Origin: Desulfocicer vacuolatum DSM 3385
GTDB taxonomy: Bacteria; Desulfobacterota; Desulfobacteria; Desulfobacterales; Desulfobacteraceae
Length of the DNA stretch: 64,000 nt
NCBI RefSeq assembly: GCF_900176365.1
Contig: NZ_FWXY01000008.1
Location: forward strand, 1 to 64,000
Direction of reading: 5' to 3'
Shown piece by piece: positions 16,085 through 25,344 of this stretch. The number at the start of each line of letters is the position of its first letter. Positions within the stretch are counted from its first letter, which is position 1. The notes below the pieces were generated by a model. That model made no database searches and was not told the DNA's origin. It saw only the letters and a list, made by a program, of their open reading frames with translations. Made by a program: the position numbers and the translations under genes.

Positions 16085-17488
16085 TTAATCTCCATTAATT
16101 GAGATACCGTAATTTTTCAATTTGGTATGAATGGTTTTATAATCTATCTTTAACCGCCTTGCCGCCTTTGCCTTATTTCCTCCCACCTGTTGAAGTATCT
16201 TTGTTAATATCTTCTTTTCAAGAATGGAGGTATTCTGTTTTATAATCTCCTTCAGGGGTCTTCCTTCCCATGATGGAAGATCTTGTTCAGGCATTATACC
16301 GGCCATTTCCTGTTGGGGCATATCGTTCAAATCAAGGTGTTTTTCCGTGATCTCCTCATCTGCCATGAGAACGGCTCTTCTAACGGTGGATTTCAGTTGA
16401 CGTACATTCCCCGGCCATTGATATGTTATTAACCGATTCATGGCATCGGAACTGAATCCTTTTATATTTTTTTGCAGCATGACGTTGGTGGAATCGAGAA
16501 AACGTTTACTCAGGTAGGGTATATCGTCGGGTCGTTCCCTTAAGGGGGGTATGCGGATGATAAAATCATTTAATCGAAAAAAAAGATCTTTTCTAAAGAC
16601 GTCCGGGGAACATGTTTCCAAATCTCGATTGGTGGCAGCCAGAATTCTCACGTTCACAGGAATGGGCGTTGTGCCCCCCACACGGTAAATTCTTCTTTCC
16701 TGGAGGGCCCGCAATAATTTTGCCTGGGACCCCATGGACATATTAAATATTTCATCCAAAAAAAGCGTACCGTCATTGGCGGCTTCAAATTTCCCCATCT
16801 TTTGCTGCATGGCACCGGTGAAAGAGCCTTTTTCATGACCAAAAAGTTCACTCTCCAAAAGCGTTTCCGTGATGGCACCGCAGTCCAGGGCAATAAAGGG
16901 GCCATGGCTTCGGTTGCTGGCCTGGTAAATGGCTGTGGACACCAATTCTTTGCCTGAACCGGTTTCCCCTTGGATAATAACGGAAAAATCAGATTTGGCC
17001 ACCCGGTTGATCTGCATGAGCAGATCCCCGACCTGTTCGCTGTGCCCCATGAGTTTACGCAGATGAACCCGCTGATCCAGTTGTAATGACAATTGCTTGA
17101 TTTTGTTCTTAAGTCTCCGTTCCTGGCATGCCCGTTGCAATACCCTGACCACCTCATTGTGATCAAAGGGCTTTGAAAGATAATCATGGGCACCCAGCCT
17201 CATGGCTTCCACAGCCCCATGAACATCTGCAAACGCTGTGATGAGGATCACCGGCAAATCCGGATCAATTCCTTTGGATTTATTAAGAACTTCCAATCCG
17301 TTCATATGGGGCATTTTTAAATCAGATAAAACCACATCCGGCGTATATTGACGGATCTTTTCCAGGGCTTCTTTGCCATCATGGGCCGTTATGGTGGTAT
17401 AGCCTTCAGATTCCACCAACCGACATAACAGACGACATATGTCCGGTTCGTCATCCACAATTAAAATTTTGGCAGTTTTTAAATCCAT
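16085..17488 (-). CDS. Sigma-54-dependent NtrC-family response regulator
   Basis: 467 residues. Receiver domain 6-120 (phospho-acceptor in DVVLSDLKMPHMNG), AAA+ domain about 145-370 (Walker A GETGSGKE, sigma-54 contact loop GSFTGA in place of the usual GAFTGA, Walker B GTLFLDEIF, then an R-finger region), and a Fis-type helix-turn-helix at about 425-465 (GGNKAKAARRLKIDYKTIHTKL). It should activate sigma-54 promoters from a distant palindromic site. Embedded in the gas-vesicle cluster upstream of gvpH, it is the best candidate activator of the gvpA promoter at 9387-9403. Confidence 0.93.
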   Translation of the reverse strand: MDLKTAKILIVDDEPDICRLLCRLVESEGYTTITAHDGKEALEKIRQYTPDVVLSDLKMPHMNGLEVLNKSKGIDPDLPVILITAFADVHGAVEAMRLGAHDYLSKPFDHNEVVRVLQRACQERRLKNKIKQLSLQLDQRVHLRKLMGHSEQVGDLLMQINRVAKSDFSVIIQGETGSGKELVSTAIYQASNRSHGPFIALDCGAITETLLESELFGHEKGSFTGAMQQKMGKFEAANDGTLFLDEIFNMSMGSQAKLLRALQERRIYRVGGTTPIPVNVRILAATNRDLETCSPDVFRKDLFFRLNDFIIRIPPLRERPDDIPYLSKRFLDSTNVMLQKNIKGFSSDAMNRLITYQWPGNVRQLKSTVRRAVLMADEEITEKHLDLNDMPQQEMAGIMPEQDLPSWEGRPLKEIIKQNTSILEKKILTKILQQVGGNKAKAARRLKIDYKTIHTKLKNYGISINGD

Positions 17489-17575
17489 TCTGGGTATTCG
17501 CTCTCCAGTTTTATTCCATGCGATTATTCTCCACCATCTGAAACTTCTGGCCCATGGCGGATTCGTGTGAAATTT

Positions 17576-18211
17576 TTATATTTGTGTGGAACTGATCTTT
17601 CCTGCAGGACGGTAAATGGGATAAACAATTTCAATATCCGAACTGAGATAATTTTCAAGATTATGCAATATCCCCAGAAAGATAATTCCTGTTTCGCCGC
17701 TGTTAAGTGTTTGTTCGATTCTACCTGCCATGTACCGATCCCTTTGCTCTAACAGTTGTTGACTTAAAAATGACTCTGACACATTGTCATGGGGTGTCAT
17801 TTGACGCTTAATTGCTTCATACTCTTGTAGCAGAAGGGCAGGAGATTCAGTCCCCATAATGGTTGCACCTTTTTCCATGAGTTTCAAAAGCAATTGATGA
17901 TTGGGACTTCCCTGCGCCATCATATCTGTTACAATCTCTTTTTCTTTGCCGCACACGGCAAGGGCATCCTGATACAGACGAACCTTTTTATATGAAAGGG
18001 ACATATCCAAGAGGGATTGTTCAATATCCCGCCACATCTGTTTTATAACAACGGCTTTCCGTTCCACAGATGCCACACCGGACTGTCTGATGGTCTCCCT
18101 TTGAACCACCTCCTTCAATTGTCCAAAATCTTCCAGGGAATGGATAATGGGATAATAAATTAATTTTCTCTGTTTTATTTCAGATGTCATTTTATTTTTT
18201 TCTTTACTCAT
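17576..18211 (-). CDS. Hypothetical protein heading the gvp regulator operon
   Basis: 211 residues, soluble, no signal. I do not recognise a named family with confidence. The C-terminal part (LLEQRDRYMAGRIEQTL, then GETGIIFLGILHNLENYL) loosely recalls TraB/GumN-type or haem-binding-like folds with an R-D-x-x-M-A helix and a G-I-x-H turn, but this is weak. The middle is helical. It is the first gene before the sigma-54 regulator, separated by 87 bases, and its promoter region carries the ATGGAA-N4-TTCCAT dyad. A signalling or accessory role in gas-vesicle control is inferred from position only. Confidence 0.7.
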   Translation of the reverse strand: MSKEKNKMTSEIKQRKLIYYPIIHSLEDFGQLKEVVQRETIRQSGVASVERKAVVIKQMWRDIEQSLLDMSLSYKKVRLYQDALAVCGKEKEIVTDMMAQGSPNHQLLLKLMEKGATIMGTESPALLLQEYEAIKRQMTPHDNVSESFLSQQLLEQRDRYMAGRIEQTLNSGETGIIFLGILHNLENYLSSDIEIVYPIYRPAGKISSTQI

Positions 18212-18240
18212 TATCTATTTTCTCTTTTTTTGATAAAAGT

Positions 18241-18256
18241 ATGGAATTTATTCCAT
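18241..18256. promoter_or_regulatory. Palindromic operator ATGGAA-N4-TTCCAT
   Basis: ATGGAATTTATTCCAT, with 6-bp arms identical to those of the dyad upstream of gvpA (9509-9524) and a different 4-base centre. It lies 30 bases before the start codon at 18211 and downstream of a TATAAT, where binding would more likely repress than activate. It suggests that one regulator controls both gvpA and its own operon. Confidence 0.6.
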
Positions 18257-18512
18257 GGTGGCAAATACATAGTATTATAGTTTTATTACCATGCCCATAC
18301 TAAGGCTCACAATTCATTTAGGATTGAGCACGGAATAACATTCCCATTTTAAAACCTACATGTTCCATGGTCAATGAATCTGTAAACACAGTATCAACAT
18401 GTACATACAAAAAATGTGCCATATTATGATTTTGTAATGTATGGAATTGGTCTAAATTTGGCCGGGAGCGTTGTTGAGTCGTTGAATGAGCCCGGTTTAA
18501 AAAGAGTACCAC

Positions 18513-18555
18513 CATTCTAATCCGGCTTTGTTGTGGGCAAAGCCGGATCAGAATG
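18513..18555. repeat. Long hairpin built from family-1 repeat halves
   Basis: CATTCTAATCCGGCTTTG (18513-18530) and CAAAGCCGGATCAGAATG (18538-18555) pair with one mismatch over 18 bp around the loop TTGTGGG. The sequence is the core of the family-1 repeat but with the outer arms made symmetric. No T tract follows on the minus strand, so it is not a classic terminator for the kinase gene that ends at 18595. Confidence 0.6.
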
Positions 18556-18594
18556 AAAGTATTTTTGAAGACATCTAAAGGATGCCGAAGGGAA

Positions 18595-20148
18595 CTACAA
18601 TAACTCTCGAATTTTTTTAGCAAGTTCCTGGGGGGTGAAAGGCTTTTCCAAAAAAACTTCTCTTTTTTTAAAAAGATCACAGTGTCTAATGACATTGTCG
18701 ATGTGACCGGATATGTAAAGAATTTTTATATGGGGGTAGAATTCACGAACCTTTAAAACCAGTTCTTCCCCCCCCATGCCGGACATGATCACATCGGTAA
18801 TCATCAGATCCACCCGTTGGAAATTTTCCTGGAGAATCTCCAATGCGACCTTTCCACTGCTGGCTTCCAGCACGTTATAACCAAACTCCCGAAGCATTTT
18901 AAGACACAGGTTTCGAATGGGGGCATCATCCTCCACCAGAAGAATGGTTTCACTGCCCTCCAGGCAAGTATCTTGGAGCATAACAGGTTTTGTAATCAAG
19001 GATGCTTTGTTTTTACTTTCCGGAAAATAAAGTTTAAAGGTCGTTCCCAGCCCCGGCTCACTGTAAACCCATATGAATCCATTGTTTTGTTTCATTATGC
19101 CGTAAACAGAAGAGAGGCCCAGACCTGTGCCTTGGCCGACGTCTTTGGTTGTGAAAAAGGGTTCAAAAATTCGTTTGGAAGTTTCTTTGTCCATGCCGAC
19201 ACCGGTATCTGACACCAGCAGGCAAATATAGCTGCCGATTTTGGCTTCCACATCATGGCTTTCAAAATACCGCATATCCAGCTCCACACGAGCGGTCTTA
19301 AAAGTGAGTGCGCCTCCCTGGGGCATGGCGTGCATGGCATTAACAGCAAGATTCATCATTACCTGTTCAATCTGCCCGGGATCAATTTCAACCATGGGCG
19401 GTCCATCTGGACAGGAGATCATTTTCACCTCAATCCCCTCACAAATGAGACGCATGAGCATTGTCTGGATCTCCTCAAGGGCATGATCCAAGTTCAAAAT
19501 CTGGGGGTACACTGTTTGTTTACGACTGAAGGTTAACAATTGGCGTACCAGATCGGCGGCTCTTTTTCCCGCCCGTTCAATCTCTAATAACTGTTCATGG
19601 ATCTCGGTACCCGGATTTGCCCCACTCCTCATAAGCATCGCGGTATTGCCGTTGATAATGGTAAGAATATTGTTAAAATCATGGGCAATTCCCCCGGCCA
19701 GGGTGCCCAACGTTTCCATGCGCTGGGATTGTGCATTCTGGGTCTGTAGCTCCTTAAAAAGAGTAATGTCACGAAGAACGGTTAGCTTTGATATGGAATT
19801 ATCAATATTCACAATGGGCGTATTTAATACAATAAAGTGTTTTCGGCTGACGGGATCATTCAGCTCATATTCCACCGCCTGCCCCTGGATTACCTGATCA
19901 AACACACAATGGGTACAGCGCTTTTTTTCGCCATAAAAAGCCTGATAACAAATTTCTCCGGTGGCATTTCTTCCCAGATGTGCTTCCATTGCCGGGTTCA
20001 TGTATAAAATACGCTGCTCCGGTGAACAGACATATACCGGGTCTTTAATGGCTTCAATAATACTGCGGTAGCCGGATTCATGCCATTTAAGAGTATTTTT
20101 ATTTGTTTGTAACATTTTATCTTTTTCAACCTTTAATATAACTGCCAT
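18595..20148 (-). CDS. Hybrid sensor kinase: PAS, histidine kinase, receiver
   Basis: 517 residues; a second ATG 33 bases in (20115) is an alternative start. PAS at about 25-130 with a Cys pair (KKRCTHCVFD), phospho-acceptor box LGTLAGGIAHDFNNIL (His near 155), ATPase motifs (MMNLAVNAMHAMPQGG, VSDTGVGMD, GQGTGLGLSS), and a C-terminal receiver (about 400-515; DLMITDVIMSGMGGEE, phospho-acceptor Asp). No membrane segment. It is the last gene of the chemotaxis-type operon, 8 bases after the radical SAM gene. Confidence 0.9.
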   Translation of the reverse strand: MAVILKVEKDKMLQTNKNTLKWHESGYRSIIEAIKDPVYVCSPEQRILYMNPAMEAHLGRNATGEICYQAFYGEKKRCTHCVFDQVIQGQAVEYELNDPVSRKHFIVLNTPIVNIDNSISKLTVLRDITLFKELQTQNAQSQRMETLGTLAGGIAHDFNNILTIINGNTAMLMRSGANPGTEIHEQLLEIERAGKRAADLVRQLLTFSRKQTVYPQILNLDHALEEIQTMLMRLICEGIEVKMISCPDGPPMVEIDPGQIEQVMMNLAVNAMHAMPQGGALTFKTARVELDMRYFESHDVEAKIGSYICLLVSDTGVGMDKETSKRIFEPFFTTKDVGQGTGLGLSSVYGIMKQNNGFIWVYSEPGLGTTFKLYFPESKNKASLITKPVMLQDTCLEGSETILLVEDDAPIRNLCLKMLREFGYNVLEASSGKVALEILQENFQRVDLMITDVIMSGMGGEELVLKVREFYPHIKILYISGHIDNVIRHCDLFKKREVFLEKPFTPQELAKKIRELL

Positions 20149-20156
20149 GGCAGGCC

Positions 20157-21695
20157 TTATTCTGATTTTGGGGGCTTTATAAACATGGCATGGTTGGAGG
20201 TAAAAAACGGAGGATCATTCCTTAAAATAGGGGCAATGGCAGGATGTTTTTTAAATTTTTTATCCAGAAAAATACGAATTTGACGTCGATTCCATCCCAG
20301 AGGATGATTAAATCCCAGGTACAAAGAAAGATCTCCCGCGTAAAAATCATGGGTTTCAAGGAGGGGTACCTCACTGCTGAACCGGGGAAGATTAAAAATG
20401 GCCAGATTCAAAAAACTGATATTATCACTGTTATCAACCACATAGCGCAATGTCCGATGGGCTGCGGCCTCATCTTCAAAGGCTGTGCCGAACAGCAGAT
20501 ACACATAGGTGGCAATACCGGCTTTTTTTAAACAGGAGAGCACCCGGGCGGCCATGGCAAGGTCTGTTCCCTTGTTCATCTGTTCAAGGACATGGGGATC
20601 TCCCGATTCCAGGCCCAGCTTCAGCATGCGGCAACCGGATTGATACAATGCCCGGCAAAACGCCGGGTCGGCAAGATCCCGGGTGAACCGCACAAATCCG
20701 TACCAGGTAAAAGGCATGGAGCGGCCGGCAAGGGTTCTTAAAAAAGAGGGACTCACCGCATCGTCCAGAAAATGAACATGGGACCCATTCACCTGTTGTT
20801 TTAACCGGGTTAAATCATCCACAAGGTCTTTGTTTTTCTGGGGCTGATACAACGCCCCTTCCACGGTTTCAGGACAAAACCGACATTTCCGCCAATAACA
20901 GCCAATGGCCGTGCGATAGGGAATCACAGCCCCCGGGGCCAGGTACCGTTCCCAGTTGCAAAATTCAAAGTCAGGCACCACCCGATGGCAGGGGTGGGGT
21001 TTTTCATCCCACGATTTCCCCTGGGCCATGGCCACCACCGCATCCTCTCCCCTGCCCCGGATCATGGTATCAATGAGGGGAAAAAAGGGATTTTTCCATC
21101 CGGGAGCACTCATCCACGAGGAAATCAATCCTCCCCCCAGAATAATTTTTTTTCCCGGAAATGTGGCCTTGATCCACCCGGCCAGTGCAAACCCCACAAG
21201 GGCCTGGTTCAAATAGCAGATGGATATCCCCACATGGACGCTGCTGCTTTTTTCAATTTCCGGTGCCAGGGCAGACTTAAAATAACCATAAAAGGGATTG
21301 TCCTTAAAATTCCGGGCCGATGCCAGCAGGTCCTCACTTTTCACCGGAGACAGTTCTGAATCAACATAATCTGACAGCGACAGTCGGAACCTGGGGGAGC
21401 AACTCACACTGATCACCCGGTTTACATCCATGACCCGTTGACGGTAACGGCCGTTATTGGCATAAAGGTCCGGGTTTTTGAGATCTTTGATGTTATCATC
21501 AAAATGGGACAGGGCCCGGCGGGTCCAGGAATCCCCGGGCCTCTGCCGCCCATGGCGGGCAAGCCACAGCAGCCCATCAATATTGGCATCAATGGCAGTG
21601 CAGGCACATCCGTTTTGTTTCAGGGCACCGGCAAGCAGGGCCACACCGGCCGGGGGTTCACAGGGTTTTCCCAGGGGAGGGAATATCAAAATCAT
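20157..21695 (-). CDS. B12-binding-type radical SAM protein
   Basis: 512 residues. The N-terminal part begins like a cobalamin-binding domain (LIFPPLGKPCEPPAGVALLAGALKQNG) and has KKIILGGGLIS later. The cluster motif is GCYWRKCRFC, i.e. C-x4-C-x2-C rather than the usual C-x3-C-x2-C. Radical SAM barrel motifs follow (HFLDDAV, LKLGLESGD, YVYLLFGT). Ribosome site GAGG. It is embedded in a signalling operon between two hybrid kinases; its substrate is unknown. B12 binding is presumed from the fold, as I cannot place the usual D-x-H-x-x-G loop. Confidence 0.82.
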   Translation of the reverse strand: MILIFPPLGKPCEPPAGVALLAGALKQNGCACTAIDANIDGLLWLARHGRQRPGDSWTRRALSHFDDNIKDLKNPDLYANNGRYRQRVMDVNRVISVSCSPRFRLSLSDYVDSELSPVKSEDLLASARNFKDNPFYGYFKSALAPEIEKSSSVHVGISICYLNQALVGFALAGWIKATFPGKKIILGGGLISSWMSAPGWKNPFFPLIDTMIRGRGEDAVVAMAQGKSWDEKPHPCHRVVPDFEFCNWERYLAPGAVIPYRTAIGCYWRKCRFCPETVEGALYQPQKNKDLVDDLTRLKQQVNGSHVHFLDDAVSPSFLRTLAGRSMPFTWYGFVRFTRDLADPAFCRALYQSGCRMLKLGLESGDPHVLEQMNKGTDLAMAARVLSCLKKAGIATYVYLLFGTAFEDEAAAHRTLRYVVDNSDNISFLNLAIFNLPRFSSEVPLLETHDFYAGDLSLYLGFNHPLGWNRRQIRIFLDKKFKKHPAIAPILRNDPPFFTSNHAMFIKPPKSE

Positions 21696-21771
21696 TTTTT
21701 TCCTCTTGTAAACGGTTTGCCGTCACATCATGGTCAACATATCATGGCAAAAGAAGTGCAATGCATGGACC

Positions 21772-24699
21772 TTAATCATTGTCAATAATCTCGTGTCCGT
21801 CAAGCACCCCACGAACGATTTTTGCAAGCTTTCTTCGCACAATGGGCTTATCGGCAAACCCTCTGATACCCGCTTTTTTGGCTTTTTCCCGGTTGATGCG
21901 GCTGCTGTAGCCGGTGCAGATTATCACAGGCAGTTGTGGAGAAATCTTCATCATCTCCAGGGCCATGGCTTCACCGGTCATCTCCGGCATGGTCATGTCC
22001 GTGATGACCAGATCAAAGTCATCCGGGGCAGCCCGGAACATCTCCAGGGCCCTGCTGCTGATGATGCTGGTGGTCACCTGATATCCCAGGGCGGTGAGAT
22101 GGCGCTCTCCTATTTTAATGAGAGGTGCTTCATCATCCACAAATAAAATCCGCTCACTGCCCCCCGGCAACCCCTCTGCATTCCGGGGGAGTGGCGGCAA
22201 TGATGTTTTTTTCTTGATCACCGGCAGATGAATGGTGAACGCAGTCCCCTTTCCCGGGGTACTTTCAACACCCACATGTCCCCCATAGCTTTTAACAATA
22301 CTGTGAACCAGAGCAAGCCCCATGCCGGTTCCACTGCCATGACCATCCCCCCGGGTGGTAAAGTAGGGTTCAAAAATGGATTCCAGGATATCCGGGGAAA
22401 TGCCTGTGCCGGTGTCACAAACCATGATCTCAAGACAGGGTTCCCGGGAAAGTTCGGTGCCCTTGAGGGCCGTCTCTTTTTCCAGCACCACATCGCTCAT
22501 GGTCATTTCAAGGATACCGCCCGTTGCCTCCATGGCCTGGGCCGCATTGGTACAAAGGTTCATGAGCACCTGGTGCATATGGGTGGCACTGCCCATGATC
22601 AGGGATTCACTTTGAATATTTTGACGAATCTCTATTGTGGTGGGAATGGAAGAACGAATGAACTTAAGCACCTCCTTGGCAATGATGGACGGTTGCAGCG
22701 GTTTTCGAGTCTCATCGCTTTTCCGGGCAAAGGTGAGGATCTGTTTGACCAGCTCCCGGGCCCGGTTGCCCGCCTTGATCACCTCCATGAGATTTTCATG
22801 GGTCACGCTCCCCTCCCGGAGATCATCCAGGGAAAGCTCGGTGTAACCGATGATGGCTGACAGAATATTGTTAAAATCATGGGCAATGCCCCCTGCCAGG
22901 GTGCCGATGGATTCCATGCGCTGGGCCTGGCGAAAATGATATTCTGCTGCATATTTTTCCTTTTCCAGGATTTTTTGTTCGGTGATGTCCTTGGCAACCC
23001 CCCGGTATCCCATGATATTTTCATCATCGTCCAGAACAGGAATACCGTTGATGGAAAGTAAATGCCACTGCCCGACTTTATCCCTGGCCCGGGTTTCCAC
23101 ATTAAAAAAAGAGCGCTTTTCCCTCTGATATGTCAAAAAAGCGGTTTTAAGCTCCACACCCTGATTTTCACTGATCTGCTCCGGGGGGATAAACTCCCAG
23201 AAAGATCGGCCCAGCAATTCACGGCGGTCATACCCCAGCACTTTTTCCACCGAACTGCCCATGTAGGTAAAGATGCCGTCATTATCAAATTCCCACACCA
23301 GATCCCCCATGGTCATGGTGATGTCCCGGAACCGTTTTTCCGAAAGTTTCAACGCTTTTTCAGCTGTTCTGCGCCGGGTCACATCCCTGAAAATAAGCAC
23401 CACCCCCATGAGAACACCATTACTGTTTCGCACAGGTGCCGCACTGTCGGCAATGGGATATTCAGCACCGCTTCTGGAAATGAGCAAGGTGTGATTGGCA
23501 AGACCGATGACTTTGCCGGTGGCAATGACCTGGTTAGCAGGATCGGGGCACGGTTTCCGGGTAATTTCGCTGACAATGGAAAATACTGTTGCCGCCGGTT
23601 GGCCCACAGCCTCTTCTTCCCGCCAACCGGTGAGGGTTTCAGCCACGGGATTCATTAAAATCACCCTGGCGTGGCTGTCACACACCATTACGGCATCCCC
23701 AATGCCCTTGAGGGTTACCAGCAGGCGTTCTTTTTCCGCCTGGAGTTTCTGCTCGGCTTTATGGCGCAGGGCCACATCGTGGAAATGTTTCAAGGTCAGG
23801 GCAATGTCATCGGACAACTCCTGGAACAGGGCCAGTATCTCCCGGGGAATGGATCGGTCTTCCACAATGTGTATATGAAGTACGGCAATGACCCGGCCCT
23901 CAACGCACAGGGGAACAGCAACGGCACAATGACACTTACCTGCCTTAAAAAAATCCCACCACCGGCCCATCTCCGGCGGGTGATCCCTGCGATGGGTTAC
24001 CTGCATTTTACCGGTTTTCACAGCCTGTCGGGTGAGCTCCAGAGCACTCACCAAAGCGGTGGGGTCATTGGTGTATCTGGATACAAACGATTCAAATCGC
24101 TCCTTTGCCATGCCGCCATAGGCCCCTACGCTCACATGGTCAAACCCCTTGTCAACATGGGCAAACCACACCAGGGGCGCTCCCATGTCCCGGGCCAAGA
24201 TTTCCACTGACCGGGAAAAAACCGCTTCCCGGGTATCCGCCCGAACCATCATGCGGTTGATGTTACGAAGGGCATTAAAGGCCCGGGTTTTCTCCATGAG
24301 GCCTGCCTCATGTTCAATTTGTTCGGTGAAATCCCGGATAATGATAATGGCCCCCAGAAACTGCTCCTTTTCCCACAGGGGAAACAGTTTTGTTTCCTGG
24401 ATCATCTGCACCCGGCGCGTTCCCTTGACAAGGTTCAGGTCCAAAAAATGATGATGCACCAGGGGGGAAAGGATGGCGCTGCGGCTTTTTTCCAGGCAGT
24501 CTATAAGGTAATTATCTTTTTTCCGATGACAGATTTCAGGGAACAACTCCAAAAACGCCCTTCCCAACACCTCTTTTTCTTTCCATCCCGTATGTTTTTC
24601 CAACCATTTATTGAAAAAGGTGATCCTACAGGAAGTATCCACACACACCACCCCAAGGGAAAGGTGCTGGGTAAATATATTGTTCACAATATCTTTCAT
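21772..24699 (-). CDS. Multi-PAS/GAF hybrid sensor kinase with receiver
   Basis: 975 residues, cytoplasmic. Order: PAS 1 (about 10-125), GAF (about 150-305; ends LALFQELSDDIALTLKH), PAS 2 (about 320-440), PAS 3 (about 455-575), phospho-acceptor box GTLAGGIAHDFNNIL near 600, ATPase domain (LMNLCTNAAQAME, CDTGTGIS, GTGMGLAL), receiver (about 850-965; LVITDMTMPEMTG). It follows cheC in the chemotaxis operon by 25 bases. With three PAS and one GAF domain it probably integrates several intracellular signals and may feed the Che proteins encoded upstream. Confidence 0.9.
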   Translation of the reverse strand: MKDIVNNIFTQHLSLGVVCVDTSCRITFFNKWLEKHTGWKEKEVLGRAFLELFPEICHRKKDNYLIDCLEKSRSAILSPLVHHHFLDLNLVKGTRRVQMIQETKLFPLWEKEQFLGAIIIIRDFTEQIEHEAGLMEKTRAFNALRNINRMMVRADTREAVFSRSVEILARDMGAPLVWFAHVDKGFDHVSVGAYGGMAKERFESFVSRYTNDPTALVSALELTRQAVKTGKMQVTHRRDHPPEMGRWWDFFKAGKCHCAVAVPLCVEGRVIAVLHIHIVEDRSIPREILALFQELSDDIALTLKHFHDVALRHKAEQKLQAEKERLLVTLKGIGDAVMVCDSHARVILMNPVAETLTGWREEEAVGQPAATVFSIVSEITRKPCPDPANQVIATGKVIGLANHTLLISRSGAEYPIADSAAPVRNSNGVLMGVVLIFRDVTRRRTAEKALKLSEKRFRDITMTMGDLVWEFDNDGIFTYMGSSVEKVLGYDRRELLGRSFWEFIPPEQISENQGVELKTAFLTYQREKRSFFNVETRARDKVGQWHLLSINGIPVLDDDENIMGYRGVAKDITEQKILEKEKYAAEYHFRQAQRMESIGTLAGGIAHDFNNILSAIIGYTELSLDDLREGSVTHENLMEVIKAGNRARELVKQILTFARKSDETRKPLQPSIIAKEVLKFIRSSIPTTIEIRQNIQSESLIMGSATHMHQVLMNLCTNAAQAMEATGGILEMTMSDVVLEKETALKGTELSREPCLEIMVCDTGTGISPDILESIFEPYFTTRGDGHGSGTGMGLALVHSIVKSYGGHVGVESTPGKGTAFTIHLPVIKKKTSLPPLPRNAEGLPGGSERILFVDDEAPLIKIGERHLTALGYQVTTSIISSRALEMFRAAPDDFDLVITDMTMPEMTGEAMALEMMKISPQLPVIICTGYSSRINREKAKKAGIRGFADKPIVRRKLAKIVRGVLDGHEIIDND

Positions 24700-24724
24700 A
24701 ACACCGCGATCTCCTTGGTTTTCA

Positions 24725-25333
24725 TCATCCCATCATTCGTGTCTGGAGGGTTTCCACAACAGTGGTAAAATCCTTGAAACTGAGCATGACAAACAGATAT
24801 CCTTCCAGATTTTCTTCCTTAATATACATCCTGTTTTTCACCACAATGGCTTTATCAAAGGGTTTAAGTTCTGTGAGCAGATTTTCAAAATAGGTTTCTG
24901 ATATTTCCTGGGTCACCTCGGGCAGTTCAAAGCGAATTTTATCATCAATAAAGTTACTGACGGCAGACATATAAGAAACCATGATGATGTTACCGATCTC
25001 ATTAAGGGTGGAGATGCCGCTTTCGGTGATGGTGCTCACCTGCAGGGTATCACCGTAAATGGTGTTTAACAAAGAAACCCCGCACTCCCGGGAATAACAT
25101 AAAATGGTTTTGCCTTTAATTCCCCCTTTAAAATCCTGGGAAATGTACACCCCCAGGGAGGTCATTTCTTTGCGAATATAGGGCCGCACCTCATCAATAT
25201 CCATGATGTGCATATCCGGTACCTTGATCATGACCCGTGTGTTAACCAGGTTGGAAAGGGCATCGGCAGCCTCTCCCAGCCCCACATTGATCACCTCTTT
25301 CATGATATCCAGTAATATTTCAGACTGTGTCAT
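24725..25333 (-). CDS. cheC: CheC-like phosphatase
   Basis: 202 residues when started at MTQSEILLDIMKEVINVGLG, where a GGAGG site lies 4 bases upstream and the preceding receiver gene has just ended; the longer open frame would overlap that gene. CheC/CheX-type motifs: E-V-I-N-V-G-L-G-E-A-A-D-A-L-S and later TLNEIGNIIMVSYMSA, the two E-x2-N catalytic helices. CheC dephosphorylates CheY and often partners CheD, which is also in this operon. Confidence 0.88.
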   Translation of the reverse strand: MTQSEILLDIMKEVINVGLGEAADALSNLVNTRVMIKVPDMHIMDIDEVRPYIRKEMTSLGVYISQDFKGGIKGKTILCYSRECGVSLLNTIYGDTLQVSTITESGISTLNEIGNIIMVSYMSAVSNFIDDKIRFELPEVTQEISETYFENLLTELKPFDKAIVVKNRMYIKEENLEGYLFVMLSFKDFTTVVETLQTRMMG

Positions 25334-25344
25334 GGGGCCTCCGT

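Larger units (their letters stand above)
18212..18594. other. Regulatory gap upstream of the gvp regulator operon
   Basis: 383 bases. It holds a -10-like TATAAT on the minus strand (18273-18278), the dyad at 18241-18256, a looser dyad GGAATAACATTCC (18332-18344), an isolated ATGGAA near 18423, and a long hairpin at 18513-18555. No coding frame is convincing. Confidence 0.5.

Noticed and set aside
23062-23658. 198-codon plus-strand frame opposite the hybrid kinase
   Set aside because: Antisense shadow of PAS domains with clear motifs on the other strand.
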